Shown piece after piece: positions 18,333 to 29,295 of a stretch of DNA of 64,000 nucleotides. A program made the position numbers and the translations under genes. Origin of the DNA: Ga0077555 sp963761475 (GTDB lineage: Bacteria > Pseudomonadota > Alphaproteobacteria > Rhizobiales > Hyphomicrobiaceae). The DNA is taken from contig CAVXGT010000027.1 in NCBI GenBank assembly GCA_963761475.1, positions 1-64,000 of the forward strand, in the 5' to 3' direction. The notes under the pieces are model-generated. The model made no database searches. It had not been told where the DNA came from and saw nothing but the letters and a program-made list of their open reading frames with translations. Each line of letters starts with the position of its first letter. Positions within the stretch are counted from its first letter, which is position 1.

Positions 18333-19353
18333 CGCGCACCGGATCCCCGCTGTTGCCGGCGGCGAGCAGGGCATCGATCAGCCGGTGCACTGCCAGTGCA
18401 GTACGGCCGCTGACGCGCGGCATGCCGGATCCCGGCAGGCATTCCAGGAAGTCGGCCCAGGCGGCGCGATGATAGTCGTGCGGGAATGACATCGGATCGG
18501 CGCCAGTACCGCCTTCCGAGCCATCCGCGCTGATCGTCTCCCGGGTGCCATCGTCGAGTGCGACGGCCAGTGACGTGCCGGCAAGCACCGCCGAACCAGT
18601 CGTGCCGGCAATCTCGATCCGCTCGGCAAACCCTGGATAGGCGGCCGTGGTCGCCTCGATCACGCCGAGAGCGCCCGAGGCGAAGCTGACACCGGCCACC
18701 ACCATGTCCTCGCACTCCATTCGGTGGACTGGCGAAGTCGCGGAAAATCCGCGGACCTCGTGGACGGGCCCGGCCAGAGACAGCATCAGGTCCAACGTGT
18801 GGATCGCCTGCGTCATCAGAACGCCCCCGCCATCGCGCGCACGCGTCCCCCGTCCCGGCTCATCGTAGTAGCTCTGCGGCCGCCATAGCCGGATCGACGT
18901 CGAGCAGTTGATGATCCGGCCAAGCCGGCCTTCGTCGAGGTAGCCGCGCAATCGCTCGCCCGCGGGGCGAAAGCGGTGCTGGAGCATCACGGCGAGCTTG
19001 ACGCCGGCAGCCTCCGTCGTCTCGACCAGCGCTTCAGCCCGCGCGGTTGTGATCTCCAGCGGCTTTTCGAGCAGGATGTGCTTGCCGGCCGCAGCCGCAC
19101 GCTGCACCAGCTCGAGGTGCGTGTTGGGCGGTGTCAGGATGCCGATCGCAGCAATGCTCGGGTCGGCGAGCAAACTATCCAGGCTGTCGGTCGTTGGCAG
19201 CCCGTATTGCGCTGAAAACGCAGCCCGTCTTTGGGCACTCGGGGCAAACGCGCCGGCAACCGCGCACCGACCTTCGACCTGGAGGTCGCGTAGGGCCTTG
19301 GCGTGCGGGCCAACTGCCATGCCCAAGCCGATCAGTCCCACCCGTGCCGTCAT
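18322..19353 (-). CDS. Gfo/Idh/MocA family oxidoreductase
   Basis: A 343-residue NAD(P)-dependent oxidoreductase of the glucose-fructose/inositol dehydrogenase family. The N-terminal Rossmann motif is VGLIGLGMAVGPHAKAL (GxGxxxxxH), and the catalytic-site lysine lies in the GKHILLEKPLEI motif near residue 97. The C-terminal alpha/beta domain starts around HRFRPAGERLRG. These enzymes act on sugars, inositols or related polyols; the actual substrate cannot be read from sequence, and the neighbours give no sugar pathway. The start is clear (MTARVGLIGLG). It lies 51 bp upstream of the LOG-family gene, which starts further away on the same strand, so cotranscription is possible but unproven. Confidence 0.88.
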   Translation of the reverse strand: MTARVGLIGLGMAVGPHAKALRDLQVEGRCAVAGAFAPSAQRRAAFSAQYGLPTTDSLDSLLADPSIAAIGILTPPNTHLELVQRAAAAGKHILLEKPLEITTARAEALVETTEAAGVKLAVMLQHRFRPAGERLRGYLDEGRLGRIINCSTSIRLWRPQSYYDEPGRGTRARDGGGVLMTQAIHTLDLMLSLAGPVHEVRGFSATSPVHRMECEDMVVAGVSFASGALGVIEATTAAYPGFAERIEIAGTTGSAVLAGTSLAVALDDGTRETISADGSEGGTGADPMSFPHDYHRAAWADFLECLPGSGMPRVSGRTALAVHRLIDALLAAGNSGDPVRVSG

Positions 19354-19403
19354 CGGTTTGCTCTCCCTGCCAGTTCGACCCGTTGCGCCTCAGTGGCGAA
19401 GTT

Positions 19404-20246
19404 TCACACCAACCCCACCCCGTCGATCGTCTTTTCGGCGGTGTGCGCCACGAGGCCGCGCCGCAGCATCGCCGCCCACGCCTCCTCGGCCGTGTCGACG
19501 ACGTCGAACAGCTCGAGGTCCTCCGCATTGATCGTGCCGTACGCGACCAGCGCCTCGAAATTGATCACGTTCGACCAGAACGCGCGGTTGAACAGCACCA
19601 CCGGCATCTTCGGCGCCTTGTGGGTCTGCTGTAGCGTCAGCACCTCGAACAGCTCGTCGAAGGTGCCGAAGCCGCCGGGAAACACGGCGAGCGCATTGGC
19701 ACGCAGCGCCAGGTGCATCTTGCGCATCGCGAAATAATGGAAACGGAAGGTGAGCTCCGGCGTCGAATACCCGTTCGGCTCCTGCTCGGCCGGCAGCGTG
19801 ATGTTGAAGCCGATGCTGGGCGCACCGGCCTCCGTTGCGCCGCGATTGGCCGCCTCCATGATGCCGGGCCCGCCGCCGGTGGCGATGACGTTGTCGCGGC
19901 CCGCCGCCTTGTCGTGCAGCGCCCCGCCTTCCTCCGACACCAGCCGGCCGAACCGCCGCGCCACTTCGTACCAATGGGCGAGGTCGATATCGGGTTTGGC
20001 TTGCCGGCTCGCGCCTCGGCCCTTGGCGGGACGTGCCTGGGCTTCGACCTGCTCGGGCGAAGGCACTCGCGCACTCCCGAATACCACGATCGTCGAGCGG
20101 ATGCCCCAGTCGCGCAGCAGCAGCTCTGCCTTGCCGTACTCCATGGCAAAGCGCAGCGCCCGCATCTCGTCACGCAGAAGGAAATCGGTGTCCTCGACAG
20201 CGAGGCGATAGCTGGGCGATGCCAGCTGTGCGCTGGGCTTGGGCAT
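19404..20246 (-). CDS. TIGR00730/LOG family Rossmann-fold protein
   Basis: A 280-residue member of the LOG (lonely guy) family. Characterised members hydrolyse nucleotide 5'-monophosphates or cytokinin riboside monophosphates; many bacterial members are annotated 'lysine decarboxylase', which is a misnomer. The nucleotide-binding VVFGSARVPSPEQ lies near residue 55, GGGPGIMEAANRGA near residue 135, and the catalytic PGGFGTFDELFE motif (PGGxGTxxE) near residue 190. The first 50 residues form an N-terminal extension seen in the longer proteobacterial subgroup. The exact substrate in this organism is unknown. Confidence 0.88.
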   Translation of the reverse strand: MPKPSAQLASPSYRLAVEDTDFLLRDEMRALRFAMEYGKAELLLRDWGIRSTIVVFGSARVPSPEQVEAQARPAKGRGASRQAKPDIDLAHWYEVARRFGRLVSEEGGALHDKAAGRDNVIATGGGPGIMEAANRGATEAGAPSIGFNITLPAEQEPNGYSTPELTFRFHYFAMRKMHLALRANALAVFPGGFGTFDELFEVLTLQQTHKAPKMPVVLFNRAFWSNVINFEALVAYGTINAEDLELFDVVDTAEEAWAAMLRRGLVAHTAEKTIDGVGLV

Positions 20247-20315
20247 CGAGCGGTCCTTTGCTCATGTGCGGGCAGTCGGCGAGCTACCTCGCCGCGGCCC
20301 TGTTGTGGGCGGGCC

Positions 20316-21257
20316 TCAGCGGCCGGTGATGCGATCGACCTCGGCCAGGTCCTCGCCCGTCAGCTGCCAGGAGGCGGCCTTGACGTTGGCTGCGACCTGG
20401 TCGGCCGAGGTGGCGCCCGCGATCACGCTCGAGATGTTGGGCCGCGCCAGCAGCCAGGAGAAGGCGAGATCCAACAGCGAGTGCCCTCGCTCTTTTGCAA
20501 ACGCCGAAAGCGCCTCCGTCACCTGCCAGTTGCGATCGTTGAGATACTTGTCAGCCCACCGCTGCGTCTCGGTGAGACGGGCGCCTTGCGGCATGGCGTT
20601 CCGGCTGTATTTGCCCGTCAGAAGCCCGCACGCCAGCGGGAAGTACGGCAACAGCCCGAGCCCGTAGCGCTGCATCATCGGCATCAGCTCCTTGTCCGCA
20701 TCCCGGATCAGAAGGCTGTACTCGTCCTGGCACGAGACGAAACTGTTGAGGTTGTGCCGCCGTGCCGTTTCCTGCGCCTCGACCACCATCCAGGCCGGAT
20801 GGTTGGAAAGGCCGATGTAGCGCACTTTGCCGGCCCGCACGAGATCGTCCAGCGCCCTGAGCGTCTCCTCGATTGGCGTCAGCGGATCCACCTGGTGCAC
20901 CTGGTAGAGATCGATGTAGTCCGTCTGCAATCGCTTTAGACTGCCCTCGACCGCGCTCATGATGTAGCGCCGCGACGCCCCCTTGAGCTTGCCCGCGTCG
21001 TCCATCTGCATGCCGCACTTGGTGGCCAGCACGATTTTCTGCCGCTTGCCTCCTTTCAGCACCTCGCCCATCGCGGTCTCCGAGCCGCCGCGATTGGAAT
21101 ACATGTCGGCGGTATCGAAGAACGTGATGCCGAGGTCGATCGCCTTGTCGATCACCTGGCCGGTCTCCTTGGTGCCGATCCGTCCGCCGAAATTGTTGCA
21201 GCCGATGCCGACGACGGAAACGCGCAGGCCCGAATTGCCGAGATTACGTTCTTGCAT
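20316..21257 (-). CDS. aldo/keto reductase
   Basis: A 313-residue NADPH-dependent aldo/keto reductase with a TIM-barrel fold. The start MQERNLGNSGLRVSVVGIG is characteristic. The catalytic Asp/Tyr pair is in FFDTADMYSNRGGSE, the catalytic Lys in ATKCGMQ, and the conserved SxNHP-type segment in YIGLSNHPAWMV. The cofactor site is SVIAGATSADQVAAN near the C-terminus. It belongs to the group that includes YghZ/GSP69-like enzymes; the physiological substrate is unknown. The in-frame extension to 21332 is not conserved, so the start at 21257 was preferred. Confidence 0.9.
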   Translation of the reverse strand: MQERNLGNSGLRVSVVGIGCNNFGGRIGTKETGQVIDKAIDLGITFFDTADMYSNRGGSETAMGEVLKGGKRQKIVLATKCGMQMDDAGKLKGASRRYIMSAVEGSLKRLQTDYIDLYQVHQVDPLTPIEETLRALDDLVRAGKVRYIGLSNHPAWMVVEAQETARRHNLNSFVSCQDEYSLLIRDADKELMPMMQRYGLGLLPYFPLACGLLTGKYSRNAMPQGARLTETQRWADKYLNDRNWQVTEALSAFAKERGHSLLDLAFSWLLARPNISSVIAGATSADQVAANVKAASWQLTGEDLAEVDRITGR

Positions 21258-21665
21258 GGGGGATCTTTCGTGACAGGTGGCTTGGAATCGGGAGCTGCCG
21301 GGGCGGCACTTCGGGGCTTGCCCGCAAGGCACGTGGCGCTCCCGCCGGACCGGCGCCCGGGGAGGCCTGCAACACTAGCGGAGTTGGCCTGCCCGGGCCA
21401 GAGAGCGTTGCGTAGGGCTTCGATGCTCCGTTGGCCAAGGCGCCAGCGCCGATAGCCGCCCGATTCCGTCGACGGGTTGCCAGAATGCACCACGTCGCCG
21501 CGCGTAATGCTCCCAGCCTCGCATTTTGGCCGCTGCGGTCTACAGCGCGTCCCGCGCTTGATCTAATCTCCGCCCCGAGGCGAGCCGCAGGGGAAGCGTG
21601 CGCAAGGCGCGTAGCGCTTCCATCTTGGAGCCGCATAGTCGACCGCGTACCCGAGGGGCTCGTTG
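21258..21665. other. 408-bp divergent intergenic region
   Basis: Between the aldo/keto reductase and the phospholipase D fusion gene. It is GC-rich. No gene, RNA or repeat was recognised; it should hold promoters for both genes. Confidence 0.45.
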
Positions 21666-24600
21666 ATGGCGAATGTTGCACCCGAATACTGGTTTCTCGA
21701 GTCCGACAGGACGCCACGCCAACCCCACTTTACGACCGGCAATCAGGTCGCAGCCCTTGTCGACGGCAAGGGCTACATGGCCGACCTCAGCCATACCCTG
21801 AAGGTCTGCGACGGCTCCCTTCTGATCTCGGGCTGGCGCGTCACGGCGAGCCAGATCCTCGATCCCGTGCTCCAGGGTGGCGCGCCGACAGGCGAGAGTT
21901 TTCTGGACCTCGTCGCCGATGCTGCCCGGCGCGGCTGCAGTGTCCGCGCCCTGCTGTTCAACGTGCCGGGCACCCGGGCACCCGGACCGTTCCGCCTGTG
22001 GCACGCCAAGGACAACTACGAGTTCGCCAAGGCGGTCAACACCATGGGCGGCGAGGCCATCCTCGATAGCCGCCTCGCCAAGGTGCCGGCCTCCGCCCAC
22101 CATCAGAAGTTCATCGTCGCCACCTCGAAGACCGGTGGCAGCTCCGTCGCTTATGTCGGCGGCATCGACGTCTGCCTCGACCGCTGGGATCTCGCGGCCC
22201 ACGACGGCCGACCCGAGCGTCAGCAGGACGGCCTCGCGATCGGCGAACTCGAGACCCACACCGCCAGCCAGCCCGCCTGGCACGACATCCAGGTCCGCGT
22301 CGAGGGCCCCGCGGTCGGCCAGATCTGGCAGGCTTTTCGCGACCGGTGGAACGACCCCCGCCCACCCAACGACGACCACAGGTTGGCTGAATTCCGTGGC
22401 CGGACCCCGATCACCGAGGGCCCGCCGCTCGTCAATGCCTTGGGCTCCCTAGCCGTCCAGGTCAATCAGACCATGCCGGCCGGCGCTTTCCCCCAAACGG
22501 GTGGACCGGGTGAAGCCACCATCGCCGAGGCCCATCAAGCCGCCATCGACCGCGCCGAGCACTATATCTACATCGAGGACCAGTACGTTTGGCCCTGTGC
22601 CCTTGTCGAGCGCCTGGAGCTGGCCCTGGCCCGCGGCGTGCGCGTGCTGATGGTCGTTGCCCGCGACTACGACGCCCCGGGCCTGTCCGTCATCGCCAAG
22701 CGCTTGCGCCTGCAGGTGGCCGAGCGCCTGCGTCGCGCCGGCGGCGACCATTTCCGCATGTTCCATCTCGAGCGCCGTGACGCCAAGCAGATCTACGTCC
22801 ACTCCAAGGTTATGATCATCGACGACTGTTATGTCTCGGTCGGCTCCGCCAATTTCAACGCCCGCAGCCTCACGAACGACACCGAATTGCAGCTCGGCAT
22901 CGTCGACCAGGAGCTGGTTGAGACCGAGATTGACGGCGAGGTCCAGGCCGTCTGTCGTTTTGCCCACGACCTGCGGCGCGAGTTGTGGGCCGAGCACCTC
23001 GAGCTCGATGCAGCGCTCCTGCGCGATCCCATCGCCGCCATCGAAACCTATTGGGCGCGCGCCCCGATTGCGCCGAGCCTGCGTGCCCATCCCCACGACA
23101 TCATGCCCGGTCTCATGTTCATCGATCCGATCGCGGAGTTCGTGACGACACTGATCACCGAGCGCATGGTCGACATTCCCTTGATCGAGCTGCCGCCCGG
23201 CGTCGACGAACGCGAGACCGTCAAACTCGCGGTTGACACGGCATTGCGCGGGCCGCACGCCGCCTTGCTTCTGAAATTCCTGGAAGAGTTGCTCAACCCT
23301 GACTTGGCGCCTGCGCTGGCGTCACTTCCTGAGTGGCTGCGCTCGATACCCCAGCGCCTTTTCCGCCACGAGGCCCCAGCCGAGCCGCCCAAGCCATCCG
23401 AACTCGACGCCATCGGCGAGCAGATCCTGGAACGCCTGCGCCGGCGCCAGCTGCCGCAAATGGTCGACTGGATCGATCCGGGTCTCCTGGTCCGCATCGC
23501 CATTCGCGATATGATTTCCGGAACCATCGGCCAGTACGCCGACCAGCGCCTGATGCAGGCCGCATCCGACGTCGTTGCCTCCGAGGCCGAGCTTGCCGCC
23601 CGCTACGACTACAGCGATGCCAACGCCAAGGAAGCCCACAAGCGCCTGTCGGTGGACCACGAGGGTGCCGTGTGGGTGGACTACGTCGCCGACCTCGGCG
23701 ATGGCTTCGAAGCCACTTACGCTATCGCCCATCTCCTCGCCTACGACCGCCTCGCCGTGCGCCAGCCCCATGCTGCCAACGCCATGACTGAGCTGCCCGC
23801 CGGTGAGATCCTCGTCATGGGCGGCGACCAGGCCTACCCGCAGGCCACCACCAAGGAGTACGAGGATCGGCTCGTCACTCCCTACAACCTGGCGCTGACC
23901 ACGCAGACCCCCAAGCGCAAGCTGTTCGCCATTCCCGGCAACCACGACTGGTACGACGGCCTCAACGCCTTCTCCAGCCTCTTCACCTCGGCGCGAGACC
24001 GCATCTCCGGCGGTATCGGCCGCAAGATCGGCGGCTGGCGCAGCTACCAGCATCGCAGCTACTTCGCGATCAAGCTGCCCCACAACTGGTGGATCTGGGG
24101 CCCCGACATCCAGTTGGGCGGTACCCTCGATGATCCCCAGCGCGACTATTTCGACATCATCTCTGACCACACCCAGCCCGGCGACAAGGTCATCATCTGC
24201 CTCGCCGAGCCGAGTTGGCACCACGATAACTACGACAACCTGCACGAGATCTCGATGCTCGCGCGCAAGAACGGCGCCAAGGTCTGCGCCGTCATCGCTG
24301 GCGATTGGCATCACTATTCCCGCTACACCAGCAACGACCTCGGCGTGCAGTTTATCACCTGCGGTGGTGGCGGCGCCTTTGCCCACGCCACGCATCAGTT
24401 GAAGGGGCGTTTGGACCTGCATTGGGTCGAAGTTGCCGACGCCGATCATCGCATCGCCGACCCCCAAGATCCCCTCGAGTTCAATCGCATGGAGCAGCGC
24501 ATCGTCAAACCGAGCGACCAGGTCGATTTCACCATGCGTGACTACGAGCTGTCCGCGGCAAGCGGCCGCGCCGCCAGCAAGGGGGCCGGCTGGCGCGGGC

Positions 24601-25542
24601 GGGCCAAGGCAGAGCGCGGCGGGGAGCTCGTGCGCCGCCTCGTGTCCTACCGCTACCACGCGCCGCGCATCTATCCCTCGAAGATGACGAGCCGCCTCCT
24701 TAGTCTGAAGAACCTTTTTCTGCCCTTCCGCAACCGCAAGTTCGCTGTTTTCGTTGGCTTGATCTATTTCATCTACGCTTGGGCCTTCGAGGTTGCCGCC
24801 CCCGACGTCGACGTCAAGAAATGGACCGCTGAAGGCGCTCAAGCGACCGCGGGGGGAGCCGTGAAGGTCATAAATGGCTTGCTCTTCGAGACCATCAGTC
24901 CGGCGCGCGTGCTGGCCGCGATCAAGAACAGTCCCTTGTTCTTTTTCATGTTGCTCGGGTTGTGGGTCGGCCTCATTCAATATGTCGAACTGGGTGCAGG
25001 CCTCATGCGCGCAGTCGGCCGGTTCATCCTGGGCACGCTGCATTTCATCAGCCACTTGACCGCGCTGCTCATCGTGAGCCTGCTGGCATTTGCACCAAGT
25101 GCGCTGTTTGCCGCCCTGCCGGCAGTCATTGCGGTCCGCCCTGGGGCTTCAGTTCCCGCCAAATTTTGCCGCCGTCTTCAGTGAGGCCTGGCTCCTGCTT
25201 ACCTATGCCGTCGTCACGATTATGGTCGGTGGCTTCGTCGGCGCCGCCATCATGGGCTGCTACTGGACGCTCACCAGCCTGCTCTTCAACCTGCATTGCG
25301 GCGATGCGTTCGGCGCCCTGATGATCAAGGACTACAAGCATTTCCTGCGCATGCGCTTCGAGCCGGACCGTGTCACCATCTACCCGATTGCCATTAACAA
25401 GGTCCCGGGGCGGCGCGGCTGGCGCGTCCCGACGGCAGCCGAGCGCAAGGCGGTTGCTTCCCAGCTCGTGCCGAAACGTTCGCTCGATCCCCACTTGATC
25501 GAGGCGCCGATCGTCATTGAGGCGGGCAAGGTCCGGCGCTAG
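21666..25542 (+). CDS. phospholipase D / metallophosphoesterase / membrane fusion protein, one frameshift near the 3' end
   Basis: A fusion of about 1290 residues. Residues 1-420 are a PLD superfamily unit with two HxK motifs: HHQKFIV with GGIDVCLDRWD (about 145) and HSKVMIIDD with SVGSANFNARS (about 379). Residues 640-900 are a calcineurin-like metallophosphoesterase: VADLGDGF (about 677), VMGGDQAYP, IPGNHDWYDGL (about 758) and AGDWHHYSRY (about 879). The C-terminal 270 residues contain several hydrophobic segments (from about 1023), so the enzyme is probably membrane-anchored. The first frame stops at 25184. The next frame (QFPPNFAAVFSEAWLLLTYA onward) continues the membrane region to 25542 after one extra base between about 25110 and 25145. 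The ATG at 21666 follows GAGGGG. Substrate unknown; phospholipids or phosphodiesters are likely. Confidence 0.82.
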
Positions 25543-25744
25543 TCCACCCGTCGGCCCGGCAGGTGGGAACCGCACCGGACCAGCGGTCGGCTCCAGGTCG
25601 GCCGCCCGGCGCGGCCGATACCGGATGCTGCGTCGGTTCGGGGGCGGATAGAGAGACTATCTCGCCATTCCCCATCATAGCGGCTATGCAGTCGCCATCG
25701 GCGCGCGCGACGCTGCCGTGCACCAGCCCTTGAGGAGTTGGCCC

Positions 25745-26623
<879 letters not shown>

Positions 26624-26680
26624 CGCGACAGATTGGCCGGCCCGTTGAAGCTGAAACGCGCGCAACTAGATCTGACTGTC

Positions 26681-27193
26681 ATGAGCAAGCTCGAAATCAT
26701 TACCATCCCCGATCCCATCCTGAGGAAGGTCGCAGACCCCGTCGAGCGGGTCGACGACAGCTTGCGCAGGCTCGCCGACGACATGCTGGAAACCATGTAC
26801 GAGGCGCCCGGCATCGGCTTGGCCGCGCCTCAGGTCGGCGTCTCCCGCCGGCTGGTCGTGCTCGATGTGTCTGAGAAGGACGGCGAGAAGAATCCGCTGG
26901 TGCTGATCAATCCGCAGATCGTGAGCCTCGGCGAGGAGCGCCGTGTCTACGAGGAGGGGTGCCTGTCGATCCCCGAGGTGAAGGTCGAGATCGAGCGTCC
27001 GGCCACGCTGACGGTGCGCTACCTCGACCGCAACGCCAAGCCGTCGGAGCTGTCGGCGGAGGGCCTGCTGGCAACGGCGATCCAGCACGAGATCGACCAT
27101 TTGGAGGGCCGCCTGATCATCGACTTTCTCTCGCGCCTGAAGCGCGACATGATCGTGCGCCGCTTCCGCAAGCAGGCCCGGGGCGAAGCCTGA
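26681..27193 (+). CDS. def: peptide deformylase
   Basis: A 170-residue metalloenzyme that removes the formyl group from the N-terminal methionine of nascent proteins. All three signature motifs are intact: GIGLAAPQVG (residues 46-55), EEGCLSIPE (metal-binding Cys) and QHEIDHLEG (two metal His and the catalytic Glu). The ATG at 26681 gives the usual N-terminus MSKLEIITIPDPIL, while a TTG at 26633 would add 16 unconserved residues. It precedes fmt by about 100 bp, the familiar functional pairing of formylation and deformylation. Confidence 0.96.
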   Translation: MSKLEIITIPDPILRKVADPVERVDDSLRRLADDMLETMYEAPGIGLAAPQVGVSRRLVVLDVSEKDGEKNPLVLINPQIVSLGEERRVYEEGCLSIPEVKVEIERPATLTVRYLDRNAKPSELSAEGLLATAIQHEIDHLEGRLIIDFLSRLKRDMIVRRFRKQARGEA

Positions 27194-27295
27194 GCCGGCC
27201 TCAAGGCGCCGGCCGGGTGGTGAGGGTGGTCGTCGCGCGCCACCGACAGTCTGCCGCGACGCCTGAGCGCTACGCCACCAATGGAGGCCCCCTCA

Positions 27296-28219
27296 ATGCT
27301 GCGCATCGTCTTCATGGGGACGCCAGATTTCGCGGTGCCGACGCTGTCCGAGATCATGGCCGCGGGCCACGAGGTCGCCGCCGTCTACACCCAGCCCCCC
27401 CGGCCCGCCGGTCGCGGCATGGACCTGCGCCCCTCACCGGTGCATCGCCACGCAGAGGCAGCGGGCTTGCCCGTTCTGACGCCAAAGAGCTTGAAGGGGG
27501 AGGGCGAGCAGGCAGCGTTTCGGGCCCATGAGGCCGACGTCGCCGTCGTCGTGGCCTATGGCCTGCTACTGCCGAAGCCAATCCTGGAGGCGCCGCGCCA
27601 CGGCTGCCTTAACTTGCACGGTTCAGCGCTGCCGCGCTGGCGGGGAGCAGCCCCCATCCAGCGCGCCATCATGGCGGGCGATACGCACACCGCCGTGATG
27701 GTGATGCGCATGGACGAAGGCCTCGACACTGGCCCGATTTGCTTGGCCGAGCGCATCGCCATTCCACCTGACATGACGGCCGGCGCGTTGCATGACGAGA
27801 TGATGGTGCGCGGCGCAAGCCTGATGGTGCGGGCTCTGGCGGCCCTCGAGCGCGACAGCCTGCAGGCAACGGTGCAGCCGGCCGTCGGCGTCACCTACGC
27901 CGCCAAGATCGACAAGGCCGAGACACGCATCGATTTCTCGCGAGCCGCCAGCGAGGTCCACGATCACATCCGCGCCCTCTCGCCGTTTCCCGGCGCTTGG
28001 CTCGAGGCGGGACCGGCCGGAAAGCGCGAGCGCATCAAGGTGCTGCGCGCGGCTCCCGCCGAAGGTGAGGGGAGGCCTGCAGCACTGCTCGATCCCTCAG
28101 GCCCCGTAATCGCCTGCGGCAAGGGCGCCATCCGCCTCCTCGAGGTCCAGCGTGCCGGCCGCAAGCCGATGTCGGGCGCCGAGCTGGTGCGCGGCTTCGA
28201 TCTTGGCGAGATAACTTGA
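27296..28219 (+). CDS. fmt: methionyl-tRNA formyltransferase
   Basis: A 307-residue enzyme that transfers a formyl group from 10-formyl-tetrahydrofolate to initiator Met-tRNA. The N-terminal hydrolase fold begins MLRIVFMGTPDFAVPTL. The catalytic segment LNLHGSALPRWRGAAPIQ holds the Asn/His pair, and LDTGPI supplies the Asp. The C-terminal OB-fold domain begins around residue 205 and contains TYAAKIDKAETRIDFSRA. The ATG at 27296 fits the conserved N-terminus; an upstream in-frame ATG at 27281 would add five residues. The 3' end overlaps a non-starting extension of the next gene, whose real start is 14 bp downstream. Confidence 0.96.
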   Translation: MLRIVFMGTPDFAVPTLSEIMAAGHEVAAVYTQPPRPAGRGMDLRPSPVHRHAEAAGLPVLTPKSLKGEGEQAAFRAHEADVAVVVAYGLLLPKPILEAPRHGCLNLHGSALPRWRGAAPIQRAIMAGDTHTAVMVMRMDEGLDTGPICLAERIAIPPDMTAGALHDEMMVRGASLMVRALAALERDSLQATVQPAVGVTYAAKIDKAETRIDFSRAASEVHDHIRALSPFPGAWLEAGPAGKRERIKVLRAAPAEGEGRPAALLDPSGPVIACGKGAIRLLEVQRAGRKPMSGAELVRGFDLGEIT

Positions 28220-28233
28220 TCGGGGAGGCGCTC

Positions 28234-29190
28234 GTGCGCATCGCGACGTTCAATCTGGAAAACCTCGATGATCCCGTGGCGCCGCGTGCGGGCGTGTTGC
28301 GTCCGGCGCTCGAGCGCCTGGAGGCGGACATTCTCTGCCTGCAGGAGGTCAATGGCCAGCACGTGCCCGGCCAGAAGGCGCGGACGCTGAAGGCGCTCGA
28401 CGATCTCCTCGCCGGCACCCGCTATGAGGGCTTTCACCGCTCCGCCACCGTGAGCCGCAGCCGCGCCAGCGGCCCCTCCGACGTGCACAACCTCGTCACC
28501 CTCACACGCTACCCGGTGCGTGCCGAGCGCCAACTCCTCCACGACCTGATGCCGCCTGTCGAGGTGGCGCTGCTGGCGGCCGATCCACCTGCGCCGGACA
28601 AAGTTGCGATCCGTTTCGAACGCCCGGTCCTCGTCACTGAGCTCGATGTCGGTGGCGAGCCGCTGACCATCGTCAACGTCCACTTTCGCGCGCCGATCGC
28701 CTCCGCCATCCCCGGCCAGAAGACGGGCCCCTATAGCTGGAAGCGGGTCGATGCCTGGGCCGAAGGCTATTACCTCTCGGGTCTGAAGCGGATCGGGCAG
28801 GCGCTCGAGGTGCGCCGTTTGGTGGATCAGATCTTCGACGCTGATGCCTCCGCGAAGGTCCTCGTCACCGGCGACTTCAATGCCGAAATACACGACACCA
28901 CGATGCGGCTCCTCAAGGGGGGATCCGAGGATACCGGCAACGGCGATCTGGCAGACCGCTCCTTGGTCGTTCTCGATCGTGCCGTCGAAGCTTCGCGCCG
29001 GTTCAGCGTCGTCCATCACGGCCGCCCCCAGATGCTCGACCACATGCTGGCCTCCCACGCCCTCTATGGTCGCTTCCGCTCGATCGAGGTCCACAACGAG
29101 GCTCTGGGCGACGAGGCGATCGGCTGGGCCAAGGCGGTAGGCGTCGCAGGCTCTTATCATGCAGCCGTCGTCGCCGCCTTTTCCGACTGA
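28234..29190 (+). CDS. endonuclease/exonuclease/phosphatase family protein
   Basis: A 318-residue hydrolase of the EEP (DNase I-like) superfamily. Metal and catalytic motifs are visible: IATFNLENLDD (Asn), DILCLQEVNG (Glu metal ligand), VNVHFRAP, VTGDFNAEIHD (Asp/Asn) and LDHMLAS (Asp/His-type end). Such proteins cleave phosphodiesters or phosphoesters in nucleic acids, lipids or inositols; the substrate here is unknown. A GTG at 28234 was chosen because GGGGAGG lies just upstream and the product then starts VRIATFN. It follows fmt closely and is likely cotranscribed. Confidence 0.87.
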   Translation: MRIATFNLENLDDPVAPRAGVLRPALERLEADILCLQEVNGQHVPGQKARTLKALDDLLAGTRYEGFHRSATVSRSRASGPSDVHNLVTLTRYPVRAERQLLHDLMPPVEVALLAADPPAPDKVAIRFERPVLVTELDVGGEPLTIVNVHFRAPIASAIPGQKTGPYSWKRVDAWAEGYYLSGLKRIGQALEVRRLVDQIFDADASAKVLVTGDFNAEIHDTTMRLLKGGSEDTGNGDLADRSLVVLDRAVEASRRFSVVHHGRPQMLDHMLASHALYGRFRSIEVHNEALGDEAIGWAKAVGVAGSYHAAVVAAFSD

Positions 29191-29295
29191 GGCCCGGGTT
29201 GCTTGCCCTGGCAACGCCGAGCCGGCCGCTGTCCTTCGCGAAAAGGGCGGGCTAGGCTCTGACGAAATGAGTCTAGCAGCGGGAGCGGATCGACC

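Noticed and set aside
23322..25055. 577-residue minus-strand open frame opposite the phospholipase D fusion
   Set aside because: It is the complement of conserved metallophosphoesterase codons and has no motif of its own.
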